Assembly (NCBI GenBank): GCA_028282505.1
Contig: JANQHV010000031.1
Coordinates: 1-36,767 of the forward strand
Length of the DNA: 36,767 bases
From: SAR324 cluster bacterium
Lineage (GTDB): Bacteria; SAR324; NAC60-12
Reading direction: 5' to 3'
Positions 35,990-36,767 of this stretch are shown here, one piece after another (the stretch's first letter is position 1; the number at the start of each line of letters is the position of its first letter). Made by a program: the position numbers and the translations under genes. The notes under the pieces were generated by a model. That model saw only the letters and a program-made list of their open reading frames with translations. It was not told the origin of the DNA and ran no database searches.

Positions 35990-36236
35990 GTTTCGCCTCT
36001 TCCATGAGTTGTCTCAATTCTGTTTCGGACAAGATCCGTGACTCTCCGTTTAATGCTTTTTGAGCACGTTTAATGGCTTCTGCATTCCTTTGTCTTTTCC
36101 ATGTACGATACATTTTTTGATAGAGTTCATAAGGAACCACTGCAGCCGCAGGTTTCCCATTTTTACTAATTAGAGTGGTTTCCGGCTTTGAAATGAGAGC
36201 ATTGAATTGTTTTTTTGCCTCAGAAACTGTCTGCAT
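35967..36236 (-). CDS. Phd/YefM-type antitoxin
   Basis: MQTVSEAKKQFNALISKPETTLISKNGKPAAAVVPYELYQKM. Confidence 0.8.
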   Translation of the reverse strand: MQTVSEAKKQFNALISKPETTLISKNGKPAAAVVPYELYQKMYRTWKRQRNAEAIKRAQKALNGESRILSETELRQLMEEAKHGKSGPI

Positions 36237-36564
36237 CCTGACCTCTTTGTTAAATATTGGCTACTAAATTTAAGATGTAAAAAATATACCATAAAACGGT
36301 CCTTAAAAAAAGTTTTTAGGTTGGCATATAGTAATTAAAAAATAGTTAGGTAAAAAGTTACGTATCAAGCACATCTGTTTCATAATTTATAGTGGTCAAG
36401 AAAAATTTTTTCCTATAGCCTAATTTTTATGCGTTACCAAAGGTTTAACCATTGACCTTAAAACCGCCAAAAAAAATCTTTTTAGTGCGGTCGGCGTTCC
36501 GATTTTTCTTGAGTTTTGTGGCCATCAACCTGATTGACTGACACATCTTTTCATAGCCCAGCGA

Positions 36565-36767
36565 TCATGTGAGAGCGGGTAGCGAATAATGTAATTTAAA
36601 ACGTCTTCTTCTTTTCCGATGTTGCGCTTTAGAGGCAATAGCCGGATCGGGATCTTTCCAAGAATGAAAACGGATTCGACGAATGATTTTCAAAGGTCTG
36701 ACTAAAGTACTCAAGATCCATTTCCAACCAATTTTGAGATAACTATCGCCTCTAAACCAATGGGGAT
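36565..36767 (-). pseudogene. C-terminal part of an IS4-like transposase (runs off window; intactness unknown)
   Basis: Reverse strand PHWFRGDSYLKIGWKWILSTLVRPLKIIRRIRFHSWKDPDPAIASKAQHRKRRRRFKLHYSLPALT*; RG.SY..IGW.W...L pattern of IS4-family ends. Confidence 0.5.

Overview
The window has two chromosomal flanks around an integrated, phage-satellite-like element of about 11.5 kb. The left flank (1-21.7 kb) is mostly housekeeping: ruvB (partial), a tandem CDP-alcohol phosphatidyltransferase, pyrB-like carbamoyltransferase, an ArsS/SeCys-type radical SAM protein with a TVP38 membrane protein, a large CheZ, hisA-like, a GST, ebfC-dnaX, an SRP RNA gene not in the ORF track, tRNA-Ser(GGA), asd, a TMTC-like TPR membrane protein, a PhnCDE-like transporter with a fused double permease that I read as a putative selenium-oxyanion importer with a divergent LysR regulator, a stand-alone LigA-Ia-like protein, mtnP and rodZ. 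The element (about 21,760-33,280) lies between two exact 19-bp direct repeats (GTGTCCATATAGGTGTCCA). It encodes two tyrosine recombinases, a CI/Cro-like divergent switch, an AlpA/MerR-like HTH, a DUF3987-type replication protein, and a CHC2-Toprim primase split at a C7 slippery run. It also carries an origin-like region (three 9-mers, three perfect 13-mers, two 77-bp direct copies and a distant inverted 116-bp copy), a lone minor-tail-Z-like gene, a candidate C4-type antisense RNA, and a UPF0175/PIN toxin-antitoxin pair. The right flank holds a PP2C-like protein lacking the usual DGMGG aspartate, an FG-GAP/VCBS lipoprotein, a Phd-type TA pair and the end of an IS4-like transposase. All assignments come from reading the sequence by eye and from remembered family motifs; no searches were run.
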